Part shown: positions 41,103 through 49,937 of the stretch, in pieces
Layout: each line of letters opens with the position of its first letter
Position numbering within the stretch: the first letter of the stretch is position 1
Source: Buchnera aphidicola (Nipponaphis monzeni)
GTDB taxonomy: Bacteria; Pseudomonadota; Gammaproteobacteria; Enterobacterales; Enterobacteriaceae
NCBI RefSeq assembly: GCF_006741185.1
Contig: NZ_AP019379.1
Coordinates: forward strand, 372,001-436,000
Reading direction: 5' to 3'
DNA: 64,000 nucleotides
Notes under the pieces: model-generated
Told to the model about the DNA's origin: nothing
The model's input: the letters and a program-made list of their open reading frames with translations, nothing else
Database searches by the model: none
Position numbers and translations under genes: made by a program

Positions 41103-41558
41103 GTGAATAAAAAAATAAAAATACTTGTATTAAATGGTCCCAACTTAAATTTATTAGGAACAAGGGAATCAGATATTTATGGTAAAAAAAACCTTACTCA
41201 AATTGTACAACAATTAGTTAAAATAGCTAAAAAATATAAAATAGAATTAGAACACTTTCAATCTAATTCCGAATCAAGCTTAATTAATAAAGTACACCAA
41301 TCAAAACATATTATACATTATATTTTATTTAACCCTGCAGCATTTACACATACTAGTATTGCTTTAAGAGATGCCTTACTAGCTGTTAAAATTCCTTTTA
41401 TAGAAATACACATTTCTAACATTTATTCTAGAGAAACATTTAGATCACATTCTTGGTTTTCAGATATTTCGAATGGAATCATTTGTGGATTAGGTGAAGA
41501 AGGATATTCTTGGGCTTTAAAAACAGCAATAAATAGACTTATAAATGTGGATAACTAA
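41103..41558 (+). CDS. aroQ: 3-dehydroquinate dehydratase, type II
   Basis: AroQ converts 3-dehydroquinate to 3-dehydroshikimate, step three of the shikimate route that feeds pheA. It is a small dodecameric enzyme unrelated to the type I AroD of E. coli. At 151 aa it has [15 protein letters not shown] with the flexible active-site loop, the catalytic Tyr of [35 protein letters not shown] and the final FRSHSWFSD. The start is GTG at 41103, with AAAGAGA about 10 bases upstream; the block NGPNLNLLG lies at the usual distance from it. A strong terminator follows at 41648. Confidence 0.96.
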   Translation: MNKKIKILVLNGPNLNLLGTRESDIYGKKNLTQIVQQLVKIAKKYKIELEHFQSNSESSLINKVHQSKHIIHYILFNPAAFTHTSIALRDALLAVKIPFIEIHISNIYSRETFRSHSWFSDISNGIICGLGEEGYSWALKTAINRLINVDN

Positions 41559-41647
41559 TTATTACATAAAATATAAATAATATTTTCTAAAAGAAATATA
41601 CATAAAAAATAATCAAATAAATTAATATCAATTGAATAATTTATATC

Positions 41648-41673
41648 ATGATCTTTATTAAGATCATCTTTTT
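41648..41673 (+). terminator. Rho-independent terminator of aroQ
   Basis: ATGATCTT-TATT-AAGATCAT is a perfect 8-bp stem with a 4-base loop. It is followed by C and five T residues on the plus strand, 90 bases past the aroQ stop. Confidence 0.9.
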
Positions 41674-41728
41674 AAACTAAACTTTCTATATTTTTCTATA
41701 TTATGTAAAAAATGAAATTCATAATTTA

Positions 41729-41763
41729 TTTACACTTTTTCAAAGAAGTAGAAAAAGTGTAAA
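41729..41763. terminator. 13-bp perfect hairpin after fis
   Basis: TTTACACTTTTTC (41729-41741) pairs exactly with GAAAAAGTGTAAA (41751-41763) around a 9-base loop. It lies about 30 bases past the fis stop on the minus strand and also downstream of aroQ on the plus strand, so it can serve both. Confidence 0.8.
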
Positions 41764-41792
41764 CAAAAAAACGACGTTTATTAAAAATTTTT

Positions 41793-42089
41793 TTAATTCA
41801 TACCATACATTTTTAATTTTTTACGCAATGTTCCTCTATTAATACCCATTATTAAAGCAGCTTGCGTTTGATTACCTCTAGTAAATTGCATGATTAAATC
41901 TAATAATGGTTGTTCTATTTCTGATAATAAAATTTTGTATAAATTATTAATATTTTTGTTTTCAATTTCTGATAAATAATTTTTGATTGATTGTTTTACT
42001 AATTTTCGTAAAGGTTGTTCAATAATTTGTTTTTTTATATTAGTGGTCAATACAAATAATCTGTTGCTGCTCATATATCTTATAAACAT
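41793..42089 (-). CDS. fis: DNA-binding protein Fis
   Basis: Fis is a nucleoid protein that bends DNA and activates rRNA and other promoters; here one of few remaining regulators. At 98 aa it has exactly the E. coli length. The second half is nearly invariant: [20 protein letters not shown] followed by the helix-turn-helix [20 protein letters not shown]. The first half ([16 protein letters not shown]) is weakly conserved, as in other members. In E. coli fis follows dusB; here no dusB is adjacent, and the region upstream is non-coding. Confidence 0.97.
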   Translation of the reverse strand: MFIRYMSSNRLFVLTTNIKKQIIEQPLRKLVKQSIKNYLSEIENKNINNLYKILLSEIEQPLLDLIMQFTRGNQTQAALIMGINRGTLRKKLKMYGMN

Positions 42090-42561
42090 ATAAAATGTGT
42101 TTAATGTTTTTAAAAAATAATGTAAAGCATTATTGCTAAATAAATATCTTTTAAATTATTCACTTAATAATAATATTTTATATTTATTACATTAATTATT
42201 TGTATTAAAATTTAATACACCGTATAAAAAATTTTTGTATGTTTTTTATATTAAATATTGTATTTTATACATAAAATTAATATAAGTAATTTTAAAAAAA
42301 ATAAGTAAATTTATTGTATCAGTGAAATCAATTATTGTCACTAAAACTATATTAATTTAAGTATTTTAAATTTAAAACTTAACACTATAATTTGTATACA
42401 CCTTATATACAAAACACTATGTTATGTATTTTATAAATTGTTAAAATAGTTCAAAAGTATTTTTTCATATGTTTTTAAATAAATTTTCAAAAATATTTTA
42501 AATATATATAATATATAATATGACAATTTTAAAAAATATCAGGATACGTTTTGTAATTACA
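42090..42561. other. Spacer upstream of fis (after rluD)
   Basis: About 0.47 kb of AT-rich sequence without a gene. It should contain the fis promoter and the rluD transcript end. A small AGTGA/TCACT hairpin (about 42321-42342) is the only GC-bearing structure. No dusB remnant is recognisable. Confidence 0.5.
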
Positions 42562-43491
42562 TTATATTATAGACTGAATTAAACATTGCATATCATTAGG
42601 TATGGGAACATTCCATTTCATTAATTTGTTAGTTAATGGATGAATTAACTGAATAGTAGAAGCATGTAAAGCTTGTCTAGAAAAATTCTTTACAACATTA
42701 TTGTCTGTCACAAAAACTTTATTACTATATTTCCCTAAATATATAGGATCTCCTATGATTGGATGATTAATCCAAGCCATATGTACTCGAATTTGATGTG
42801 TTCGTCCGGTTTCTAAACGAATTTTTAAATAAGTAAATTTTTTAAATTGTTTAATTATATTATAATGAGTAACAGCATTTTTGCCTAGGAGATTAACGGT
42901 CATTTTAATACGATTAACTGGATGCCTAGCAATTGGTTTCGAAATTTTATCATCAAAAAGTAAATTTCCTCGCACAAGAGCATAATATTCTCTAATAATT
43001 CTTCTGTACTTTAACTCTTTTATTAAATATTGATAAGAATCTATATTTTTAGCTATTACTAGTAACCCTGTAGTATTTTTATCTAATCTATGAATTATAC
43101 CTGCTCTAGGTATATTAATGTTTTCTTGTATTCTATAGAGTAACCCATTTAATAATGTTCCGTTTAAATTTCCAGCACCTGGATGCACAACTAATCCAGA
43201 AGGTTTATTAATTATTAACAAATGCTCATCTTCATAAATGATATTTAAATCAATTTTTTCGGGTGTCCAAGGAATCGTTTCTTTTATAGGATAAATAGTT
43301 AAAGTATCTCCTTTAAAAAATAAATTAGGTTTATTTACTACTACTCCATCGATAAATACTCTATTATTTAAAATCCAAATTTTTAATAATGATCTAGAAT
43401 ATTTTGGTAATAAAATTTTTAAAGCTTGGTCTAATCGTATCTTATATCTTTTCAAAAAAAATAATTTTATTTTAAACATTATTGATTTCAT
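42562..43491 (-). CDS. rluD: 23S rRNA pseudouridine synthase RluD
   Basis: RluD makes pseudouridines 1911, 1915 and 1917 in helix 69 of 23S rRNA. At 309 aa (E. coli 326) it has an S4-like domain at about residues 18-70 (RLDQALKILLPKYSRS, RVFIDGVVVNKP), then the catalytic domain: INKPSGLVVHPGAGN, the GIIHRLDKNTTGLLVIAK motif with the catalytic Asp, and LETGRTHQIRVHMAWINHPIIGDP. The short acidic C-terminal tail of E. coli is absent. The RHP and HYNIIKQF regions match RluD rather than RluA or RluC. The long spacer upstream may be the place of lost bamD, which lies next to rluD in E. coli. Confidence 0.95.
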   Translation of the reverse strand: MKSIMFKIKLFFLKRYKIRLDQALKILLPKYSRSLLKIWILNNRVFIDGVVVNKPNLFFKGDTLTIYPIKETIPWTPEKIDLNIIYEDEHLLIINKPSGLVVHPGAGNLNGTLLNGLLYRIQENINIPRAGIIHRLDKNTTGLLVIAKNIDSYQYLIKELKYRRIIREYYALVRGNLLFDDKISKPIARHPVNRIKMTVNLLGKNAVTHYNIIKQFKKFTYLKIRLETGRTHQIRVHMAWINHPIIGDPIYLGKYSNKVFVTDNNVVKNFSRQALHASTIQLIHPLTNKLMKWNVPIPNDMQCLIQSII

Positions 43492-43601
43492 TTATGTATT
43501 ACTTAATTTATTTAAAGATGACTATATTTAGTATGTATACTTATGATTTAAATATTTTATGAAATTAAAAATATATATTAATAAACTTACAAAAATTATT
43601 A

Positions 43602-43631
43602 TTTTGTGTACTATGTTTATAGTACACAAAA
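43602..43631. terminator. 13-bp perfect hairpin in the rluD-alaS spacer, no gene to serve
   Basis: TTTTGTGTACTAT (43602-43614) pairs exactly with ATAGTACACAAAA (43619-43631) around GTTT. Both neighbouring genes read away from it, so no present transcript is ended here. It is probably the remnant of a lost gene's terminator. Confidence 0.6.
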
Positions 43632-43880
43632 ACATATTTTTTTAAGTATCAAAATAAACAATTTTATTTGTTAAATAATTTTTTTGAATCTATGTTTTTA
43701 TAATAACAATTTTCAATAATTAAATAATTAAAAAAATTATTTATATTTTAAACATCATTAGCACATGTTTAAATATTTAATTAAATTAAAATAACAATAA
43801 ATATTGTATATTTTTAATATTGTTTTTACAAATATTATTATAACAAATTAAATAAATTTAAATTTAATTTATATATAATA

Positions 43881-43897
43881 CAGTAACGTTGTTACTG
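43881..43897. repeat. Short perfect hairpin CAGTAAC-GTT-GTTACTG
   Basis: Seven-base arms around a 3-base loop, GC-richer than its surroundings. It lies about 480 bases before alaS and could be another eroded terminator or a leader structure. Confidence 0.4.
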
Positions 43898-44381
43898 AAT
43901 TTATTATTTTATATTTTAATACACTAATTAATAACATTTAAATACTAATAAATATTCCTTGTAAAAATTATTAAAATAACATTTTAGATATCAAACATGT
44001 ATTTAAAAAATAATTTTTAAATAAATTAACTATTAATTTTTTTATATATTTTATGAATAAAAAAATAATAAAATAATGAAATTAATTCATTAATCAATAA
44101 ATTATTAAAATAATAAAAACAATTATTTAACATTTAATAATATATTTATATTATAATATATATGTTGAAATTACATTAATTAAAATAAAAAAATGAATTT
44201 TCAAATTAATTATATTTTATAAATGTTGCTATTTTTTTATATATTTTAAAAACAATTTAAATAATAATAATATATAAAAAAATATAATTTTAAAACATAT
44301 TATTCTAAAATAATATTTTAAAAAAAACAAAAAATTTTATTAATTTTTAAAAATTTAACATTAAAAATGTTACATAAATAT

Positions 44382-47024
44382 ATGAAAAAAACAACTAATG
44401 AAATACGTGATATGTTTTTAAATTTTTTTGTTCAGAAAAAACATAAAATTGTACAAGGTAGCTCTCTAATTCCTGCTAATGACTCTACATTATTATTCAC
44501 TAATGCAGGTATGAATCAATTTAAAAATATCTTTTTAGGAAAAACAACTACTGATACATTGAGAATAGTAACGTCACAAAATTGTTTAAGAACTGGTGGC
44601 AAACACAATGATTTAGACAATGTAGGAAAAACTCCATACCATCATACTTTTTTTGAAATGTTAGGCAATTTTAGTTTCGGAGACTATTTCAAAAAAAAAT
44701 CTATTATATATGCATGGGAATTACTTACTAGTTCTAAATGGTTTAACTTAGATAAAAGCAAATTAATAGTAACAGTTCATAATAATGATGATGAAACTTA
44801 TAAATTATGGCTAAATCTTATAAAAATTCCCCAACATGCTATTATAAAAATAGGAAAATCCAAAAATTTTGAAAATGATTGCGATAATTTTTGGCAAATG
44901 GGACAAACTGGACCTTGTGGACCGTCTACTGAAATTTTCTTTAACCCAAATCATAATATTAATGACACTAAAAAATTAATTACATCTGAAATTATTACTA
45001 GTGAATTTATTGAAATTTGGAATATCGTTTTTATACAATTTAATCGAATTCAAAATAAATCTCTGATACCTCTTACTAATTTGTCAGTAGATACAGGCAT
45101 GGGTTTAGAACGTATAGCTTCTGTTATACAAAAAGTGAATTCAAATTACGAAATTGATTTATTTCAAATTTTGATTCAAAAAATTTTAAGTTTAACAAAT
45201 ATTAATAACCCAAACATTAAATCAGTACGAATAATTTCTGATCATATTAGATCATCTGCATTCATAATTTTAGAAAATGTGTTACCTTCTAATGAAAAAA
45301 GAGGTTATGTATTAAGAAAAATTATTCGCAGAGCAGCCCAACATGGACTTAAATTAAATATTAATAAACCATTTTTATATAAATTAATTCCCAGCTTAAT
45401 TCAATCAATGGGTCATTATGCTACAACGTTAAAAATTAACCAAAATAAAATACAAAATATTATTAAAACCGAAGAGATCAATTTTTCAAATACTTTGGAA
45501 AAAGGATTAAAACAACTGCAATTAAATATAAAAAATATAAAAAATGGAACACTTAATGGAAAAAAAATATTTTATTTACATGATACATTTGGATTTCCTA
45601 TTGATTTAGTTCAAGATATTTGCCAAGAAAAAAATATTAAAACAGATATCGTTGGTTTTAAAAAAGAAATGAAGAAACAAAAAAAAAGAAGTACATCTCA
45701 TAATAATTTTATTATACATGATAACAATTATTTTGTTACTAATTATCATTCAATATTTAAAGGATATACGTTAAAAGAAATATCTGGTAATGTACAAGCT
45801 ATTTATAAAAATCAAAAATTATCTAATAAATTAATTTGTGGAGAATTAGGCATTATAGTACTAGATCAAACATCATTATATGGAGAGTCTGGAGGACAAG
45901 TAGGGGATAATGGTATATTATATAATCAAGATGTTCACTTCAAAGTTATTAATTCAAAAAAATATATAAATACTATTTATCATGAAGGAAAATTAATTAA
46001 AGGGGAAATATTAATCCATGACAAATTAATATCTAAAGCAAATTTGAATAGAAGATTATTAATTCAATCAAATCATACAGCTACACATTTATTACATGCT
46101 GCATTAAAAAAAATTTTAGGACCTCATATTGTACAAAAAGGATCTTTTATTGATGATACTCGTTTAAGATTTGATTTTTCTTATAACCAACCTATTTTAT
46201 TAGAAACGTTATATAAAATTGAAACATTAGTAAATTATAAAATACAGCAAAATATTCCCGTTTATACTCAAGAAATGTCTTTAAACGAAGCCTTAGAAAA
46301 AAAAATAATAAGTTTATTTTATGAAAAATATAAAGAAACTAATACTGTACGAGTTGTGTCAATTAGCAATTTTTCACATGAATTGTGTGGAGGTACACAT
46401 ACTTTTAATAGCGGAGAAATTGGATTATTTAAAATTAATCCTAAGCTTAACAAAATATCATCAGGAATTTATAGAGTAGAAGCTAATACAGGTTTATTTG
46501 CATTGAAGAAAATACAAGAACAAGAACAACAATTAAATACTATTGCATCCCTTCTAAAAACTAACATAATACATTTAAAAAAAAATGTACAGATGTTAAT
46601 TAACCATACAAACACTCTAAAAAATAAAATATTAACCATAGAAAAAGAAAATAACTTTAAATTACTAAATAAATTACAAAAAAAAATAATTTTTATAAAA
46701 AAAACAAAAGCGTTAATATATGTGTTAAAAGACAAAGATATCAAATCAATTAGAAATTTAACCAATGAATTAAAAAATAAATTAAAATTGTCAATAATTG
46801 TATTAATTAGCACAAATAACAAAAATTTTTCTATTATTGCAAATTGTACTAAAGAATTAAGTAAAAAAATACAAGCAATTAAATTAGTAAATTTATTAAT
46901 AAAAAATAATCAAGGAAAAGGCGGAGGCACAGTTGAAAAAGCAGAAGGAGGAGGGGAAGGGATTATAAAAAATATAAATAAGTTTTTAATAAAAATAAAA
47001 CTATGGATACAATCTAAATTGTAA
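44382..47024 (+). CDS. alaS: Alanyl-tRNA synthetase
   Basis: Charges tRNA-Ala by recognising the G3-U70 pair; class II enzyme with an editing domain. The catalytic domain has FTNAGMNQFKNIFLG, GGKHNDLDNVG and HHTFFEMLGNFSFGDYF, with motif 3 SVDTGMGLERIASV. The editing site has HTATHLLHAAL and CGGTH. The C-terminal C-Ala domain ends with the GKGGGTVEKAEGGG patch. At 880 aa from 44382 it is close to E. coli (876). That start gives MKKTTNEIRDMF, matching MSKSTAEIRQAF; an in-frame ATG at 44367 would add 5 residues. Neither has a good SD. csrA follows 140 bases on, as in E. coli. Confidence 0.96.
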   Translation: MKKTTNEIRDMFLNFFVQKKHKIVQGSSLIPANDSTLLFTNAGMNQFKNIFLGKTTTDTLRIVTSQNCLRTGGKHNDLDNVGKTPYHHTFFEMLGNFSFGDYFKKKSIIYAWELLTSSKWFNLDKSKLIVTVHNNDDETYKLWLNLIKIPQHAIIKIGKSKNFENDCDNFWQMGQTGPCGPSTEIFFNPNHNINDTKKLITSEIITSEFIEIWNIVFIQFNRIQNKSLIPLTNLSVDTGMGLERIASVIQKVNSNYEIDLFQILIQKILSLTNINNPNIKSVRIISDHIRSSAFIILENVLPSNEKRGYVLRKIIRRAAQHGLKLNINKPFLYKLIPSLIQSMGHYATTLKINQNKIQNIIKTEEINFSNTLEKGLKQLQLNIKNIKNGTLNGKKIFYLHDTFGFPIDLVQDICQEKNIKTDIVGFKKEMKKQKKRSTSHNNFIIHDNNYFVTNYHSIFKGYTLKEISGNVQAIYKNQKLSNKLICGELGIIVLDQTSLYGESGGQVGDNGILYNQDVHFKVINSKKYINTIYHEGKLIKGEILIHDKLISKANLNRRLLIQSNHTATHLLHAALKKILGPHIVQKGSFIDDTRLRFDFSYNQPILLETLYKIETLVNYKIQQNIPVYTQEMSLNEALEKKIISLFYEKYKETNTVRVVSISNFSHELCGGTHTFNSGEIGLFKINPKLNKISSGIYRVEANTGLFALKKIQEQEQQLNTIASLLKTNIIHLKKNVQMLINHTNTLKNKILTIEKENNFKLLNKLQKKIIFIKKTKALIYVLKDKDIKSIRNLTNELKNKLKLSIIVLISTNNKNFSIIANCTKELSKKIQAIKLVNLLIKNNQGKGGGTVEKAEGGGEGIIKNINKFLIKIKLWIQSKL

Positions 47025-47070
47025 ATATAAAAATTTTTATTTTTTATAAAAAACATTTAATAATATTAAT

Positions 47071-47093
47071 AATATGTTGGTTTACAACATATT
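47071..47093 (+). terminator. alaS terminator
   Basis: AATATGTTG (47071-47079) pairs with CAACATATT (47085-47093) around a 5-base loop, followed by CAATTTT. It lies 47 bases past the alaS stop. Confidence 0.7.
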
Positions 47094-47164
47094 CAATTTT
47101 ATGGCAATTTTAATTAATTTTTTTACTAAAAAATTTATATATTTAACGTTAAAAGGAATATATG

Positions 47165-47347
47165 ATGCTCATTTTGACTCGTCGCATCGGAGAAACTCTT
47201 GTCATCGGAGATGAAGTGACTGTAACAGTACTTGGTATTAAAGGTAATCAAGTACGTATTGGAGTTAATGCTCCTAAAAACATTTCTGTTCATAGAGAAG
47301 AAATATATGAACGAATCCAAGCAGAAAAAAAAGAAAAAAACAATTAA
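47165..47347 (+). CDS. csrA: Carbon storage regulator CsrA
   Basis: CsrA is a dimeric mRNA-binding protein that blocks or stabilises transcripts at GGA motifs. At 60 aa (E. coli 61) it is almost unchanged: [20 protein letters not shown] at the start and [20 protein letters not shown] further on, including the RNA-contacting Leu4/Arg6 and the HREEIY segment. Two ATGs stand in tandem at 47162 and 47165; the second matches the family start and lies 7 bases after AAAGGA. The first 25 codons are about 44% G+C, with codons such as CGC, ATC and GTC that are rare in neighbouring genes. It lies after alaS, with tRNA-Ser and tRNA-Arg downstream, an order shared with E. coli. Confidence 0.96.
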   Translation: MLILTRRIGETLVIGDEVTVTVLGIKGNQVRIGVNAPKNISVHREEIYERIQAEKKEKNN

Positions 47348-47360
47348 AATGTAAATACTA

Positions 47361-47396
47361 CGTCTTGCTTCAAAACTTAGCAAGGCGAAGTTTTTT
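47361..47396 (+). terminator. Rho-independent terminator of csrA
   Basis: CGTCTTGCT (47361-47369) pairs with AGCAAGGCG (47379-47387) with one G-U pair, around a 9-base loop. AAG and six T residues follow. Confidence 0.9.
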
Positions 47397-47796
47397 ATTT
47401 AATTTAATAATAAATGTTATTATTATATATAAATATACAAAGTTATTTTAAAGAATTAGTTAAGTATGTTAAATATACGAAATATTAAATACACATAAAA
47501 TGTTTCAGTAAAAATAATAAATATTAATATTACTCAAAAATATAAATAGTCAACTATAGCAGTTCATATATTTATTAAACATATAAAAATTTTTCATATT
47601 AAATATGCCTCTTTATTAAAAAAAAGATTTTTTATTTATTAAATAAATGTAATCATGCTTATTTTTCATTGTAATATATAAAACATATTAATAACAAATT
47701 ATTAAATTTTATTGACTTATTTATTTAATAACGTAAAATAATAAATTACTCAAATTAAAATGTTAAATACCTTTACTTAATAATTAACACTATACA
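47397..47796. other. Spacer between csrA and the tRNA-Ser/tRNA-Arg pair
   Basis: About 0.4 kb of AT-rich sequence with no gene. Its right end carries a plausible promoter (47712-47739) for the tRNA pair. Confidence 0.55.
47712..47739 (+). promoter_or_regulatory. Possible promoter of tRNA-Ser/tRNA-Arg
   Basis: TTGACT (47712-47717) matches the -35 consensus TTGACA at 5 of 6 positions, with TAAAAT (47734-47739) 16 bases on. It lies 58 bases before tRNA-Ser. AT-richness makes the -10 element easy to match by chance. Confidence 0.45.
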
Positions 47797-47883
47797 GGTG
47801 AGATGGCCGAGTGGTTGAAGGCGCTCCTCTGCTAAGGGAGTATGTAGATAACTGCATCGAGGGTTCGAATCCCTCTCTCACCA
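47797..47883 (+). tRNA. serV: tRNA-Ser (anticodon GCT)
   Basis: Acceptor stem GGTGAGA/TCTCACC, anticodon loop CTGCTAA inside CTCCT/GGGAG, a long class II variable arm (TATGTAG...CTGCATC) and T-loop GGGTTCGAATCCC. It reads AGC and AGU. No CCA encoded. It is followed by tRNA-Arg, as with serV-argV in E. coli. Confidence 0.96.
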
Positions 47884-47911
47884 TTCATTTATACAAAAAA
47901 TATTGTATTTT

Positions 47912-47985
47912 GCATCCGTAGCTCAGTAGGATAGAGCACTCGGCTACGAACCGAGAGGTCGAAGGTTCAAATCCTTTCGGATGCA
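47912..47985 (+). tRNA. argV: tRNA-Arg (anticodon ACG)
   Basis: Acceptor stem GCATCCG/CGGATGC, anticodon stem CTCGG/CCGAG around CTACGAA, T-loop AGGTTCAAATCCT. A34 would need conversion to inosine by TadA to read CGU, CGC and CGA. It lies 28 bases after tRNA-Ser, probably on the same transcript. Confidence 0.96.
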
Positions 47986-48244
47986 GTATAATAAATATTA
48001 TATTTTAATGAGTAATGATTTTTAATTTAAATAAAATATGTTACAATATGTTAATAAAACCATTTATTCATAAAAAATGTATTTTCAGTATTTAATAAAT
48101 ACATTTTGTATATTTTTAAAAAATTTTAAATAGAAACTACACCAATATAATACTTAATTAATAAGATTTGTTTAAGTATCAAATTCATAGCATTATTTTT
48201 ATAAAAATAAGTTGTTTTAAATACATTTTATATAGGAAACTTCA

Positions 48245-49768
48245 TTGATCCCGAATTTCTCAAAAAAATTAAAATGGATAGAATCTCATAAAAATGTTTT
48301 TAAAGATATTATGAGAGGAGTGGAACGTGAAACTTTACGTATAACTTTAAATGGGGAACAATCAATAAAAAACCACCCTAAAAGTATGGGAAGTCCTTTA
48401 ACTCACAAATGGATTACAACAGATTTTTCTGAAAATTTACTAGAGTTTATTACGCCTGCAAATAAAAATATTGATGTGTTATTAATGTTACTAAAAGATA
48501 TTTATCGCTATGCATGTAAAAATTTAAATCAAGAACTTATGTGGCCTTTAAGTTTACCTTATCTTAACACGTATAATAACCCTATTAGGATCGCTTGTTA
48601 TGGAACATCTAAAATAGGTCAAAAAAAAACATTATACAGAAAAGGTTTACAAAATAGATATGGTTATTATACAAATATAATTTCAGGAGTCCACTACAAT
48701 TTTTCGTTACCATGGTCTTTTTGGAAAGCATGGACGAATGTTACACATGTAGATAATAGCAAAGATGTCATATCAAGTGGATATCTTGGATTAATAAGAA
48801 ATTATTACAGATTTGGATGGGTTATTCCATATTTTTTTGGAGCTTCTCCAGTAATTTCTTCATGTATGATAAAAAATAAAAAAAAATATTCTTTCATTAC
48901 CATTCCAAAACAAAAAGAATGTGTTTATTTACCTTGGGCAACTTCGTTACGTATAAGTTCTTTAGGATATAATACTTCTATAAGTAATAAATTATGTATA
49001 AAATACAATTGTTTATCAAATTACATTAAAAAAATTAAATACGCTACTTCTACACCTTATCCAAAATTTGTAAAAATTGGCACTAATGACGTACAAAAAA
49101 ATCCTAAACAAATTAATACAAATTTATTGCAGACAGAAAGTGAATTTTATTCTCAAATAAGACCTAAAAGAAAAATTATATTAAATGAATCTCCAATCAT
49201 TGCTTTAGAAAATAGAGGTATTGAATATGTAGAAATTAGATCATTAGATGTAAACCCATTTTCATCTATAGGTATTACCAAACAACAAATATTATTCTTA
49301 GATTTATTTCTAATATGGTGTACTATTTTAGATTCTCCTTATATTGATCATTCAGAATTAAGATCCATACATAATAATTGGGAAAAAGTTGCTGTACAAG
49401 GAAGAAATTCTTCCTTGCAAGTGATAATTAATAAAAAAGAAATATTACTAACAAAAATTATACAATTAATATTAAGAGATTTATTTAAAATATCTGAAAT
49501 ATTTGATAAATTTTTTCACAACGGTCAATATACATTCACATGTATTAAATTACAACAATTTTTAAGATATCCTCATTTAACATATTCTGCAAATATTTTA
49601 AACAATATAATGTATGAAGGATTTAAAAATTTTGGTTTAAAATTATCTAATCAATATTTTAACAAACATTTACAAGAGCCGTTCGAATATTTAAAAAGTT
49701 CTTTTTTTATAAAAGAATTTTTACATTCTCATAAGTTACAAAAAATAATAGAATCAAAAAACATGTAA
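48245..49768 (+). CDS. gshA: Glutamate-cysteine ligase GshA
   Basis: GshA joins glutamate and cysteine, the first and limiting step of glutathione synthesis. At 507 aa (E. coli 518) it has RGVERETLRI near residues 23-32, LTHKWITTDFSENLLEFITP, SGVHYNFSLPWSFW, NYYRFGWVIPYFFGASPV, and RGIEYVEIRSLDVNPFS. The start is TTG at 48245 with AGGAAAC upstream; the following ATC CCG AAT gives MIPN, and E. coli gshA also starts with TTG followed by ATC CCG, so the rare start codon is conserved. The C-terminal tail is shorter than in E. coli. tRNA-Arg lies 0.26 kb upstream. Confidence 0.96.
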   Translation: MIPNFSKKLKWIESHKNVFKDIMRGVERETLRITLNGEQSIKNHPKSMGSPLTHKWITTDFSENLLEFITPANKNIDVLLMLLKDIYRYACKNLNQELMWPLSLPYLNTYNNPIRIACYGTSKIGQKKTLYRKGLQNRYGYYTNIISGVHYNFSLPWSFWKAWTNVTHVDNSKDVISSGYLGLIRNYYRFGWVIPYFFGASPVISSCMIKNKKKYSFITIPKQKECVYLPWATSLRISSLGYNTSISNKLCIKYNCLSNYIKKIKYATSTPYPKFVKIGTNDVQKNPKQINTNLLQTESEFYSQIRPKRKIILNESPIIALENRGIEYVEIRSLDVNPFSSIGITKQQILFLDLFLIWCTILDSPYIDHSELRSIHNNWEKVAVQGRNSSLQVIINKKEILLTKIIQLILRDLFKISEIFDKFFHNGQYTFTCIKLQQFLRYPHLTYSANILNNIMYEGFKNFGLKLSNQYFNKHLQEPFEYLKSSFFIKEFLHSHKLQKIIESKNM

Positions 49769-49792
49769 AAAATGAATTAACTTAACAATATT

Positions 49793-49856
49793 AAAACAGT
49801 TATAAATAATATGCATTTAAACAACAATAATTATTGTAGTAACTGTTTTTTTTAAA
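49793..49856 (+). terminator. gshA terminator with inner hairpin
   Basis: AAAACAGTTA (49793-49802) pairs with TAACTGTTTT (49840-49849), enclosing a CAATAATTATTG palindrome (49825-49836). The T-run after the stem fits a plus-strand terminator. Convergent metK ends about 80 bases away, so it may serve both genes. Confidence 0.7.
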
Positions 49857-49937
49857 AAAAACAATTTAAATATATTAATTTTTAACGTAAATTTTAGATA
49901 TATATCCTTAAAAATACTTTTTATAATATAAGTCTAT

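Larger units (their letters stand above)
43492..44381. other. Spacer between rluD and alaS
   Basis: About 0.9 kb, divergent promoters expected, no gene supported. Two hairpins stand out: 43602-43631 and 43881-43897. In E. coli bamD is beside rluD; no remnant can be recognised. Confidence 0.6.
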
